Of a stretch of DNA of 64,000 nt, positions 53,459 to 62,924 are shown piece after piece (the first letter of the stretch is position 1; each line of letters opens with the position of its first letter). The DNA is taken from NCBI RefSeq assembly GCF_030717945.1, contig NZ_JAVAIM010000001.1, positions 1,921,131-1,985,130 on the forward strand, in the 5' to 3' direction. This DNA is from Qipengyuania profundimaris. Its GTDB lineage: Bacteria > Pseudomonadota > Alphaproteobacteria > Sphingomonadales > Sphingomonadaceae. The position numbers and the translations under genes are program-made. The notes under the pieces were generated by a model. It was not told the origin of the DNA, did no database searches, and saw nothing but the letters and a program-made list of their open reading frames with translations.

Positions 53459-53479
53459 GGCACGCATGATCCGCGTGCC
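53459..53479. promoter_or_regulatory. Perfect inverted repeat upstream of korA
   Basis: GGCACGC-ATGATCC-GCGTGCC has 7-bp perfect arms and ends 16-37 bases before the korA start. It would fold in the korA leader RNA, or bind a dimeric regulator. The TTTT that follows it on the plus strand points away from korA. The remaining 53480-53613 spacer to the divergent esterase gene has no clear promoter by eye. Confidence 0.4.
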
Positions 53480-53613
53480 TTTTCCATTGGGGAGCCGCAC
53501 CTAGGAGGCACCCTATCCTCTCGCAATCAAGATTCTCTGCTAGCGAGAAAATGCACGGTGGAAAAGCGCAGCCGATACGGTAAGTCTCGAAACGCAACGA
53601 GAATGGGAGAGAG

Positions 53614-54567
53614 ATGATGGCAGACACCGAACACTATGTCCGCGACGATGTGCGGGGCTTCCTCGACATGCTGGAACAGATGGGCGGACAGAGCGTGGAA
53701 GAAGTCGGCGCGATCGAGGGTCGCCAACAGATGAAAGCGCTGGGCGCCGTGGCCGAGAGCGAGCCGCGCAAGCTGGCAGTAATCAAGGACCTGACCTGTC
53801 CCGGGCCAGCGGGCGAAATCCCGCTGCGCTTCTACGACACGAAGGAAAGCCGCGAGGCCGGCCCTTGCGTGATCTTCATCCATGGCGGCGGCTTCGTGAT
53901 CGGCGATCTCGACGTGTATCACGCCCTGTGCAGCGAGATCTCGCATCACCTCGACCTGCCAGTGGTGTCGGTCGACTATCGCCTCGCCCCCGAACACACC
54001 TTCCCAGCCGCCCCCGACGATTGCGAAGCGGCGGCCCGCTGGGTCGCCTCATCGCCCGCCGAGCTCGGCCGTGAGATCACCGGGCTGGTCATCACCGGGG
54101 ACAGCGCGGGCGGAAACCTGACCATCGTCACTACCAACCAGCTGATGAACGAGCCGGCGGATGCGCCGGTGATCGTGCAGGCCCCGATCTATCCGGTGGC
54201 GAGCGACGTATCGCAGCACTCCAGCCTTGCCGCCTTCGCGGAAGGCTTTCTGCTGACCGGCGCGGCGATGAGCTGGTTTACCGAGCAATATGGCGGCGAC
54301 GCCAACGATCCGCGCCACACGCCGATGGTCGGCGACTGCTCGAACACGCCGCCGACCGTGGTCTGCACGGCGGGCCTCGATCCCTTGCGCGATAGCGGCC
54401 GTGAATACGCCTCACACCTGGTCGGTCTGGGAACCGAAGTCGTCTATCTCGAATTTCCAGGAATCATTCACGGTTTCACAACCCTGCGGAAGGCAATCCC
54501 GAGCGGACAACGCGATCTGGAAGCCTTTCTCGACGCGACCAAACTGATGGTGGAGCGCTACAAGTGA
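53614..54567 (+). CDS. Alpha/beta hydrolase of the hormone-sensitive lipase family
   Basis: This 317-residue esterase/lipase has the HSL oxyanion motif IFIHGGGFVIGDL, nucleophile elbow TGDSAGGN, YRLAPEHTFPAA, an acid in CTAGLDPLRDSG and the His in PGIIHGF. No signal peptide is visible. The substrate is unknown. It overlaps rppH by 4 bp (GTGA). Confidence 0.93.
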   Translation: MMADTEHYVRDDVRGFLDMLEQMGGQSVEEVGAIEGRQQMKALGAVAESEPRKLAVIKDLTCPGPAGEIPLRFYDTKESREAGPCVIFIHGGGFVIGDLDVYHALCSEISHHLDLPVVSVDYRLAPEHTFPAAPDDCEAAARWVASSPAELGREITGLVITGDSAGGNLTIVTTNQLMNEPADAPVIVQAPIYPVASDVSQHSSLAAFAEGFLLTGAAMSWFTEQYGGDANDPRHTPMVGDCSNTPPTVVCTAGLDPLRDSGREYASHLVGLGTEVVYLEFPGIIHGFTTLRKAIPSGQRDLEAFLDATKLMVERYK

Positions 54568-55040
54568 ACGAACCGCTTGCATACCGGCCCTGCGTGGGTG
54601 TGATGCTGGTGAATGCCCAAGGCAAGGTCTTCGTGGGCCGCCGCATCGACAACAAGGAAGGCGATTGGTGGCAGATGCCGCAGGGCGGCGTCGACGAGGG
54701 CGAGGATCTGCAGGAAGCGGCCTTTCGCGAACTGGCCGAGGAAACCGGCGTGCGCGCAGAGCACGTCACCCTGCTCGACAGCACGAAAGAACCGATCCGT
54801 TACGACCTGCCCGAGGAACTCATGGGCAAGCTGTGGGGCGGCAAATATCGCGGGCAGGAGCAGGTCTGGTATCTCGCCCGCTTCTCCGGAACCGACGCCG
54901 ACGTCGACCTCGAAGCGCACGATCCACCCGAGTTCTGCGATTGGAAATGGGCCGATCCGGAAGACCTGCCGGAGCTGATCGTGCCGTTCAAGAAGCGCGT
55001 CTACCGCGCGGTGCTGGACGCGTTTCGGGAACTCGTCTGA
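54564..55040 (+). CDS. rppH: RNA pyrophosphohydrolase
   Basis: This 158-residue Nudix hydrolase removes pyrophosphate from 5'-triphosphate RNA and starts mRNA decay. It has the Nudix box GGVDEGEDLQEAAFRELAEETGV (read in two parts), RPCVGVMLVNAQGKVFVG and the RppH-type WQMPQGGVD and IRYDLPEELMGKLWGGKY stretches. The start is GTG 54564, coupled to the esterase stop. Confidence 0.94.
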   Translation: MNEPLAYRPCVGVMLVNAQGKVFVGRRIDNKEGDWWQMPQGGVDEGEDLQEAAFRELAEETGVRAEHVTLLDSTKEPIRYDLPEELMGKLWGGKYRGQEQVWYLARFSGTDADVDLEAHDPPEFCDWKWADPEDLPELIVPFKKRVYRAVLDAFRELV

Positions 55041-55058
55041 GCGTCAATTAGCCGGCGG

Positions 55059-55565
55059 TCAGTTAGACTGCGGCTGCGGCTCCAAAGTGATCGTCGCCTC
55101 GGCCGTCTGCACCGCCTGCTTCGGGCCGATCGCCAATGCGGCGGCGAGTTGCTGCGTTTCGGGGCAGCTCTTGCCGCAGGCCGATTCCAGCCGCGCGAGA
55201 TTGGCGCGGGCCTTTTCCAGCGCGCCCTTTTCGAGCAGCGCCTCGCCCTCGCCCGACATCGCAGCGTAATTGCGCGGTTCACGGTTCAGCACTTCGCGAT
55301 AGTAGCGGATGGCCTTGCCCTGCATCTCGTCCGCACGGGCAGCTTCGGCGAGACGCAGGTAAAGCGGCGTGTAGCCCGGATCGACGACCAACGCGGCCTC
55401 GTAGGCATCGATGGCGCCCTGGACGTCGCCGCCCTGCAGCGCGGTCTGCCCCTCTGCAATCAGCATGGCCGCGCGCGGATCGGGATCGCGCTCCGCACTC
55501 CAACCCACGCTGGCCGTCATGGCGAGAGCCAGGGAAAGGGCAGCGGCGGCTGGGGCAAAGCGCAT
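55059..55565 (-). CDS. Secreted TPR protein
   Basis: This 168-residue exported protein has a signal peptide (APAAAALSLALAMTASVGWSA) followed by three TPR-like repeats: AEGQTALQGGDVQGAIDAYE, YTPLYLRLAEAARADEMQ, and NYAAMSGEGEALLEKGALEK. Two Cys (ESACGKSCPE) may pair. I do not recognise a named protein. The start is ATG 55565 with GGAGA upstream. It ends convergently 18 bp from rppH and lies 61 bp after rsmB. Confidence 0.85.
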   Translation of the reverse strand: MRFAPAAAALSLALAMTASVGWSAERDPDPRAAMLIAEGQTALQGGDVQGAIDAYEAALVVDPGYTPLYLRLAEAARADEMQGKAIRYYREVLNREPRNYAAMSGEGEALLEKGALEKARANLARLESACGKSCPETQQLAAALAIGPKQAVQTAEATITLEPQPQSN

Positions 55566-55626
55566 TATCGTCTCCATCGGGGATCGGCGTGCAGGGGCTG
55601 ACGGTTCGGCCATGACACGCGTGGTA

Positions 55627-56805
55627 TCATGCCCTTCCTGCACAGGCGATGAAAAATCCGTCGGTTCCATCGTGATACGGTGTGAGCCGAACCCCGTTCC
55701 CGCGCGGGCGACCGGCAGGCAGCGCCGGAGGCTGAGCTTCGAGATCATCGTCCCGCGCCAGGAAGGCCTCGAACTGGTCCGCCCCCTCCTCATCCAGCAG
55801 CGAGCAGGTGACATAGACGATACGTCCGCCGGGCCGCACGAGCTCTCGCGCCAGATCGAGCAGATAGGACTGCACTTCGGCGAGACGCGCCAGCTCCGCC
55901 TCGTCCAGCCGCCAGCGCGCTTCGGGATTGCGCCGCCATGTCCCCGTCCCAGAGCACGGTGCATCGACCAGCACCGCATCGGCCTTGCCCATCAGATCGG
56001 ACAGCGCTTCGCGCTCCTTCTTCGGGTCGAGCAGGCGGGTTTCGATGTTGGTCACGCCCGCCCGCTCCGCCCGCGGACCAAGGCGCGACAGGCGGTTGCG
56101 ATCGGTATCGGCGGCGACGAGCGTGCCGAGATTGTCCATCGTCGCAGCGAGCGCAAGAGTCTTGCCGCCCGCCCCGGCGCACAGGTCGATCACCGTCTCG
56201 CCCGGCTGCGCGCCTACCGCGAGGCAGGCGATCTGCGAGCCCGTATCCTGTACTTCGATCCGTCCGTCGCGGAACGCCTCCCATTGTTCGACCGGCGTGC
56301 CGGGTTCGAGCCGCAGGCCGTTCGGCGCATCGGTGGGGTGGCTTTCGACCGGCAGCTGCAAACTCGCGCGATCGGCCTTGAGTGTGTTTACCCGCAGGTC
56401 GAGCGGAGCGCGGTCGAGCAGCGCTGCGGCTTCGTCACCCGCGATCTGCGAGGCGGCGAGCTTCCGCTCCAGCCATTCGGGCGCGATCCCGCCCTCTGCT
56501 GCCGCCTCATCGGCACCGAGCGCGGACGGTCCATATTTCGACCCGTCGAACAGCGGCGCGATAGCCGGGTCGGTTTCGGCAAGACGCAGCATGGCCGCCC
56601 TGCCCGTCTCCGGCACCGGTCCGCAGGCGCGAATGGCGCCGAACACCAGCTCGCGGATGGCGCGGCGGTCCTTCGACCCGGCAAAGCGGTTATTGCGGAA
56701 CCATTCCGCCAGAATGCGGTCAGCCGGCGCGCCTTTCGCACGCGCAGAAGCGATGATCGCGTCGAGCAGTTCGATAGCGGTCTGGACCCGCGCGGCAGGC
56801 GTCAT
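55627..56805 (-). CDS. rsmB: RsmB/NOP-family rRNA cytosine-C5 methyltransferase
   Basis: This 392-residue m5C methyltransferase has an N-terminal NusB-like domain. The SAM site is IDLCAGAGGKTLALA, the catalytic motifs are VLVDAPCSGTGTWRRNPE and YVTCSLLDEEG with both catalytic Cys, and the C-terminus is HDGTDGFFIA. It probably methylates C967 of 16S rRNA. It is 15 bp after guaB on the same strand. Confidence 0.93.
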   Translation of the reverse strand: MTPAARVQTAIELLDAIIASARAKGAPADRILAEWFRNNRFAGSKDRRAIRELVFGAIRACGPVPETGRAAMLRLAETDPAIAPLFDGSKYGPSALGADEAAAEGGIAPEWLERKLAASQIAGDEAAALLDRAPLDLRVNTLKADRASLQLPVESHPTDAPNGLRLEPGTPVEQWEAFRDGRIEVQDTGSQIACLAVGAQPGETVIDLCAGAGGKTLALAATMDNLGTLVAADTDRNRLSRLGPRAERAGVTNIETRLLDPKKEREALSDLMGKADAVLVDAPCSGTGTWRRNPEARWRLDEAELARLAEVQSYLLDLARELVRPGGRIVYVTCSLLDEEGADQFEAFLARDDDLEAQPPALPAGRPRGNGVRLTPYHDGTDGFFIACAGRA

Positions 56806-56820
56806 GTCGCGGTCCGGCGA

Positions 56821-58350
<1,530 letters not shown>

Positions 58351-59109
58351 TCACTCCGCCGTCCAACCGCCGTCGACGCTCCAGTTCGCGCCGTTCACAT
58401 TCTGCGCCTCGTCGCGGCACAGGAATGCAGCGAGTGCGCCGACTTCTTCGGGCTGGACGAATTTCTTCGTCGCCTGTTTCACCAGCAGCACGTCGTTGAT
58501 GACCTCTTCGCGGGACAGGCCGCGAGCCTTCATCGTGTCGGGGATCTGGCCCTCGATCAGCGGGGTCCAGACATAGCCGGGGCTGATGCAATTGGCGGTC
58601 ACGCCGTGCTCGGCGAGTTCGAGGGCGATGGTCTTGGTGAAGCCCGCGATGCCGTGCTTGCTGGCATTATATGCGCTCTTGAACGGGCTCGCGACCTTTG
58701 AATGTGCGCTGGCGGTGTTGATGATCCGCCCCCAGCCCTTCGCCTTCATTCCGGGTACGGCCAGCCGCGTCGTGTGGAATGCGGCGGTGAGATTCAACGC
58801 GATGATGAGGTTCCACTTGTCGACCGGGAAGTCCTCTACCGGCGAGACATGCTGGACACCTGCATTGTTGACGAGGATGTCGATTGCGCCCGCATCGGCC
58901 ATCATCGCTTCTACCGCGGCGACATCGGTCAGGTCCGCTCCGTAATGCGCCGCGTCGCCCAGTTCCTCGCGCAAGGTCGCAATCTCCCTCTCGTCGCCGA
59001 AACCGTTGAGGATCACCTCCGCCCCTTCGCCATGCAGCGCCCGCGCGATGGCCAGGCCAATTCCGCTGGTCGATCCGGTGACGAGCGCGCGCTTACCTTG
59101 AAGAAACAT
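58351..59109 (-). CDS. 3-hydroxybutyrate dehydrogenase
   Basis: This 252-residue SDR enzyme has the NAD motif VTGSTSGIGLAIARAL, the NNAGVQHVSPVEDFP motif, catalytic YNASKHGIAGFTKTIALE, and SPGYVWTPL. The pattern fits BdhA, which oxidises D-3-hydroxybutyrate to acetoacetate in polyhydroxybutyrate or ketone metabolism. No pha genes are beside it. It is divergent from the zinc peptidase gene. Confidence 0.92.
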   Translation of the reverse strand: MFLQGKRALVTGSTSGIGLAIARALHGEGAEVILNGFGDEREIATLREELGDAAHYGADLTDVAAVEAMMADAGAIDILVNNAGVQHVSPVEDFPVDKWNLIIALNLTAAFHTTRLAVPGMKAKGWGRIINTASAHSKVASPFKSAYNASKHGIAGFTKTIALELAEHGVTANCISPGYVWTPLIEGQIPDTMKARGLSREEVINDVLLVKQATKKFVQPEEVGALAAFLCRDEAQNVNGANWSVDGGWTAE

Positions 59110-59195
59110 TTGAGCCTCCGGGCGTTATAGTGACAATGCGACGGCCATCGCGCACAAGGGGTGCGCTGTAAAGCGGCCAGACAATGGGGGAAGCG

Positions 59196-60041
59196 ATGCG
59201 TCTCAATCCGTTCGATACCAGCAAGATCGATGTGGGCAGCGCCGGGGGCGGCGTCGGCAAGGCTGGCGGCCTTGGTTGCGGCACTATCATCATCGCAGCG
59301 CTTGGGTATTTCGTGTTCGGTCTCGATCCGATGCAGACCGCAGCAACCGTCGAAAGCGTCCAGCAGAGCCAGGCCTCGCAAGAGCCGGGTACGCAGGACG
59401 AACAGGCGCTCTGCACGTCGAACCAATACGCCACCGAAACCTGCAATGCATTGCTTTCGCTGAACGAAACCTGGGCGCGGACTTTCCAGGAGCAAGGCTT
59501 CGGTGAGAGGTTTCAGGAACCCGGCTTGCGTTTTGCCAGCGGACGTTTTCAGACCGAGTGCGGTCCTGCGTCCAGCGGAATGGGTCCGTTCTACTGCCCC
59601 GCTGATCAGCGCATATATATCGACACGAGCTTTTATGACCAACTGGCGCAGATGGCGGGCAACGAGGGTGACTTCGCACGTCTCTATGTCGTTGCGCACG
59701 AATACGGCCACCACATCCAGACCATCACTGGCATCTCCGGACAGATCCGCAGTGCGCAACAGCAGAACCCGCGCCGGGCAAACCAGCTCAGCGTGCTGAT
59801 GGAATTGCAGGCCGATTGCTATGCCGGCGTCTGGGCTGGAAAGAACCGCAATCTCATCGAGCCGGGCGATATCGAGGAAGGCATGCAGGCCGCGGCCGCG
59901 ATCGGCGACGACCGGCTGACCGGCGGGCGTGTGTCGAGCGACAACTTCACACACGGCACCAGCCGCCAGCGCAGCGAGGCTCTACGGCTCGGGCTGCAGG
60001 GCGACGACCGCGCCTGCGACAACATCACCAACGTCGGCTGA
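59196..60041 (+). CDS. Neutral zinc metallopeptidase (YpfJ family)
   Basis: This protein of about 281 residues has one N-terminal membrane helix (GLGCGTIIIAALGYFVFG) and a zincin domain with HEYGHHIQTI, FASGRFQTECG, FYCPADQRIYIDTSFYD and ELQADCYAGVW. It is probably anchored in the inner membrane with its catalytic part outside. The start is ATG 59196, with GGGGGAAG just upstream; ATG 59184 is the alternative. Confidence 0.93.
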   Translation: MRLNPFDTSKIDVGSAGGGVGKAGGLGCGTIIIAALGYFVFGLDPMQTAATVESVQQSQASQEPGTQDEQALCTSNQYATETCNALLSLNETWARTFQEQGFGERFQEPGLRFASGRFQTECGPASSGMGPFYCPADQRIYIDTSFYDQLAQMAGNEGDFARLYVVAHEYGHHIQTITGISGQIRSAQQQNPRRANQLSVLMELQADCYAGVWAGKNRNLIEPGDIEEGMQAAAAIGDDRLTGGRVSSDNFTHGTSRQRSEALRLGLQGDDRACDNITNVG

Positions 60042-60048
60042 CGTCGCG

Positions 60049-60081
60049 AAAAAGGCGGCCATCGGGAATACGATGGCCGCC
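60049..60081 (-). terminator. Intrinsic terminator of the M56/BlaI operon
   Basis: The arms GGCGGCCATC (60054-60063) and GATGGCCGCC (60072-60081) form a perfect 10-bp stem with an 8-base loop. On the minus strand a T5 run (60049-60053) follows it. It starts 22 bp after the M56 stop and is a clear Rho-independent terminator. The stem may also stop the convergent peptidase transcript. Confidence 0.85.
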
Positions 60082-60103
60082 TCCAGCTCGTTCTCACGAA
60101 CCT

Positions 60104-61801
60104 TTAGCGAGAGAGTTCGGCAATCTCACGGTCGAGGTCGCGCAGCACCTCGCGGCGCGTTTCGGCGGAAAGGTTGGTGCTGTGGGCAATCCCTGCCCGC
60201 GCCTGCTTCAGCGCCTTGAGAGCCAAACGGTCGCCGGCCGTCTCGCAGATATACATCGTCACACGGCCGTCGCGGCCCTCGATGCTGGTCACCGGCGCAT
60301 CGGGATAGCGGCAGGATTCCACCACTTCGGGAACGTGCCGCATGGCCAGCTCGACCGATTTCTCGATCTCTTTGATCTCGGCATCGCTCATCGCATAGGC
60401 GTGCGCTTCGGCGCGGTCCTGCCGCGCGACGGCATGCTGCACGCGGCCTTCCGCCCACTGGACGCGGCCCTCGGCCCACTGCTTGCGACCCTCGGCATAG
60501 GCGACGCGTCCGCGCGCCCACTCCTTGCGGCCCTCTGCCCGTTCTTGACGAGCCTCGAGGCGAGCTTCGCGGAGCTCCTCCTGCTGCTGTTCGCGCCACT
60601 CGCGGCGCTGCTCCTGGCGCTCCAAGCGCTGCTCGCGCAGCTCTTCGCGCAATTCCTCGCGCTCGTCCGCGCTCCATCCCTCTGGTGGTGCAGGCGGCTC
60701 GGGTGCCAGCGGAGCTTCCGGCGGCAGAGCCGCTTGCGGCACCGGGGGAGCCAGCGGCATTTCCGGCAGGAGCGCGGCGACAGCTTCTTCGTCTTCGGCA
60801 GGTGCTGCGACTGCAGCCGAATAGCCGATCGTTGCTGTCATCGGCAGCGCCAGCAACGAAGCGGCGATGGCGGAGCGCGCAACCATGCGGCGGCGGTTCG
60901 ATACGTCTTCCATGGACAAATTCCTCAAACGGTGAATGATGGATTTGTCCCCCAAAACCGGGCACGCCATCGGGGCAGCAAGCGCGGGGCGCGGGGCTGC
61001 CTGCGGACGGCGTGCAAAATCAGCGATCACTCCGGCGTAGACCGCACGCTCCTCGCGAGGACGAGCGGCGACGACGCGGCCGTCGCAGGCAGCTTCCTGG
61101 TCGCGGCGCAATGCGGTCCAGCCCATATATCCGAGCGGGTTGAACCAGTGCGCGGCGAACAGCGGCTGCAAGAGTATGTTGGCGAGCAGGTCGTGCCCGC
61201 GATGATGGGCCAGCTCATGCTCGATCGCGAGATCGCGGGCGATGCGGTCGCGCGCGGTCATGAAGCCTGACGGCAGCGCAATCACCTTGTCGAGTACGCC
61301 GAAGGCCAGCGGGCCCGAGATAGCGGGCGTTTCGACCAGGCGGATTTTCCCGACCTCGCCCACCGGCACCGCGTCTTCCAGCAGCTCCTCGCGCAATCGG
61401 GCATAAAGCCAGAAGCGGCGAACGAGGAAGATGCTTGCACCGAGCAGCCAGATCAACGCCAGCGGCGTCATGAAATCGGTGGGCTCGGGCAGCGAGTGCA
61501 GCGGTGCCACCATCTCCGCAGGCGTAAAGGCAGCGAACTGCGGCTCCGCGGCTATGCCAGGCTCGAAAGCCATCGGCTCGGCAGCGGGGGCCGGTGTCGT
61601 CGGCGCCATCCACGCCGGCAGCGTCATCGGCGGGATGACAAGGCGCAGGGCCGGCAGGGCCCAAAGCGCATAAGCCGCGCCTGCCCCCAGATGGCGCGCG
61701 ACCGGTCGGCGGACCAGCAGCACCAGCGCGATCAGCGCGCCTGTCCATAAAAGCGTATCGAGCAGGAACCAGTCCCAATATTCTCGCAAAAGCTCGGTCA
61801 T
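60104..61801 (-). CDS. M56-family metallopeptidase sensor (BlaR1-like) with charged heptad repeats
   Basis: This 565-residue membrane zinc peptidase has four hydrophobic N-terminal and central segments and the zincin motif IEHELAHHRGHDLL. After about residue 310 comes another membrane helix (ARSAIAASLLALPMTATIGYS), a Pro/Ala/Glu linker, a long Arg/Glu/Gln coiled coil with five heptads at residues 423-457, and an unknown C-terminal domain. There is no penicillin-binding sensor domain, so it senses something other than beta-lactams. It overlaps the BlaI gene by 4 bp and would cleave that repressor. Confidence 0.92.
   Translation of the reverse strand: MTELLREYWDWFLLDTLLWTGALIALVLLVRRPVARHLGAGAAYALWALPALRLVIPPMTLPAWMAPTTPAPAAEPMAFEPGIAAEPQFAAFTPAEMVAPLHSLPEPTDFMTPLALIWLLGASIFLVRRFWLYARLREELLEDAVPVGEVGKIRLVETPAISGPLAFGVLDKVIALPSGFMTARDRIARDLAIEHELAHHRGHDLLANILLQPLFAAHWFNPLGYMGWTALRRDQEAACDGRVVAARPREERAVYAGVIADFARRPQAAPRPALAAPMACPVLGDKSIIHRLRNLSMEDVSNRRRMVARSAIAASLLALPMTATIGYSAAVAAPAEDEEAVAALLPEMPLAPPVPQAALPPEAPLAPEPPAPPEGWSADEREELREELREQRLERQEQRREWREQQQEELREARLEARQERAEGRKEWARGRVAYAEGRKQWAEGRVQWAEGRVQHAVARQDRAEAHAYAMSDAEIKEIEKSVELAMRHVPEVVESCRYPDAPVTSIEGRDGRVTMYICETAGDRLALKALKQARAGIAHSTNLSAETRREVLRDLDREIAELSR
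60431..60535 (-). repeat. Five tandem 21-bp units encoding EGR-x-x-W-A heptads
   Basis: Five in-frame 21-bp units encode EGRKEWA, RGRVAYA, EGRKQWA, EGRVQWA and EGRVQHA (residues 423-457 of the M56 protein). The DNA copies are diverged but align without gaps. Flanking heptads (VARQDRA) extend the pattern weakly. This indicates growth of a charged helix by tandem duplication. Confidence 0.8.
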
Positions 61802-62187
61802 TTGCGCATCTCCCTCAAGAGCGCTTCGATCTCGTCGAGATCCTTGTCGCTGAGCGCCTCGTTCTCCGCGAGATGCGCGAACAGCGGGGCCGCACGGCCG
61901 CCGAACAGGCGTTCGACGAGGCGGCGCGATTCGGTGCCGACATAGTCGGACCGTTCGATAAGCGGGTGGTAAAGGAACTTGCGGCCCAGCGGCTCCGTCC
62001 CCAGTGCGCCTTTCGACACCAGACGGCTTAGCAGCGTCTTGACGGTCGGCATCGACCAGTCACGCTGCGCGCAGACCCGATCGCACACGTCCGATGCACT
62101 CATGGGGCTGTTTTTCCACAGCACCTCCATCACCGCATGTTCGGCTTCGCTGATCCGGTCACCGGGCGCGTCGTTGCGCTTTGCCAT
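61798..62187 (-). CDS. BlaI/MecI/CopY-family repressor
   Basis: This 129-residue winged-helix repressor contains ISEAEHAVMEVLWKNSPMSASD, the recognition helix region WSMPTVKTLLSRLVSKGAL and a C-terminal dimer helix (DKDLDEIEALLREM). It is coupled to the M56 sensor by a 4-bp overlap, the classic BlaI-BlaR1 layout. The start is ATG 62187. It probably represses its own promoter through the repeats at 62215-62250. Confidence 0.94.
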   Translation of the reverse strand: MAKRNDAPGDRISEAEHAVMEVLWKNSPMSASDVCDRVCAQRDWSMPTVKTLLSRLVSKGALGTEPLGRKFLYHPLIERSDYVGTESRRLVERLFGGRAAPLFAHLAENEALSDKDLDEIEALLREMRK

Positions 62188-62214
62188 CCATCTGCTCCCT
62201 GAGGGTAATCTGTA

Positions 62215-62250
62215 TCGATTACGCTTGTAGCCAGCTCGACTACGCATGTA
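62215..62250 (-). promoter_or_regulatory. Twin BlaI-type operators
   Basis: Leftward, TACATGCGTAGTCGA (62250-62236) and TACAAGCGTAATCGA (62229-62215) match at 13 of 15 bases and start exactly 21 bp (two turns) apart. Each holds an imperfect TACA-n2-yGTA dyad, like known BlaI/MecI sites (TACA/TGTA). A further GTAATC-N6-GATTAC palindrome lies at 62206-62223. Confidence 0.6.
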
Positions 62251-62252
62251 AA
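62224..62252 (-). promoter_or_regulatory. Promoter of the BlaI-M56 operon
   Basis: Leftward, TTTACA (62252-62247), a 17-bp spacer and TACAAG (62229-62224) form a -35/-10 pair. The -35 shares bases with the first operator repeat and the -10 with the second, so repressor binding would block both. Confidence 0.5.
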
Positions 62253-62337
62253 CCTTTTATGCGGATAGCATAGCATGGAACACAGTTCGGAGCGGAACGC
62301 TAAGCCCTTGCGATCTGCAAAAGGACCAAGCGACCCG

Positions 62338-62898
62338 ATGAACGACACCGACCGCCAGAAAATCCTGACAGCGCCGCAGTTGCGACTCATCGGGAGCGTC
62401 GACGAGGCAATGTATGCCGAATTCCGCAACCAGCTCAGCGCTGCGCCGCAGGATGGGCCGCTGGTGATTGCCATGACGACCCTGGGCGGCAATCCCGAAG
62501 TCGCCCGCGCCATGGCGGACGACGTGCGCCTGATCCGCGATGCCGGACGGACGATCTATTTCCTCGGCAAGGCGGCGGTCTATTCCGCCGGGGCGACCTT
62601 CATGGCGGGATTTCCGGTCGAGTGCCGGTATTTCACCAAAGGCTCGAGCATCCTGCTGCACGAGCGCCAGATCGCCAAGACGATCAATCTCAACGGTCCC
62701 TTGCGGAGCTGCATCGCGCAGCTGAAGGCCGCGCTGAACGAAATCGAGCATTCGATCGACATCGAGGAAATGGGATTCCGCGAGATCACCGAGAATTCCG
62801 AAGTGGATTTCGAAGAGGTCCGCGAGAAGGCACCGGACAATTGGTACATCCCCTGCGAGGAAGCAGCCGAGCGCGGACTGATCGCGGGTGTGATCTGA
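62338..62898 (+). CDS. ClpP-like (S14 family) peptidase
   Basis: This 186-residue ClpP-fold protein has the putative catalytic Ser83 in KAAVYSAGATFMAGFP and His108 in SILLHERQ. The C-terminal CEEAAERGLIAGVI resembles the ClpP end (SAEEA..YGLID). No Clp ATPase gene is adjacent. ATG 62338 matches the domain start; ATG 62275 would add 21 residues. It is divergent from the BlaI gene and shares its operator region. Confidence 0.84.
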   Translation: MNDTDRQKILTAPQLRLIGSVDEAMYAEFRNQLSAAPQDGPLVIAMTTLGGNPEVARAMADDVRLIRDAGRTIYFLGKAAVYSAGATFMAGFPVECRYFTKGSSILLHERQIAKTINLNGPLRSCIAQLKAALNEIEHSIDIEEMGFREITENSEVDFEEVREKAPDNWYIPCEEAAERGLIAGVI

Positions 62899-62924
62899 AT
62901 GTCCTCCGTGGCATGGTGCGGGGC

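Noticed and set aside
53459-53483. Inverted repeat followed by TTTT as an intrinsic terminator
   Set aside because: The T-run follows on the plus strand, but no plus-strand gene lies upstream to be terminated. I keep it as a possible operator or leader hairpin.
61798-62187. BlaI as evidence of a beta-lactam resistance operon
   Set aside because: The partner M56 protein lacks a penicillin-binding domain and no beta-lactamase is nearby.
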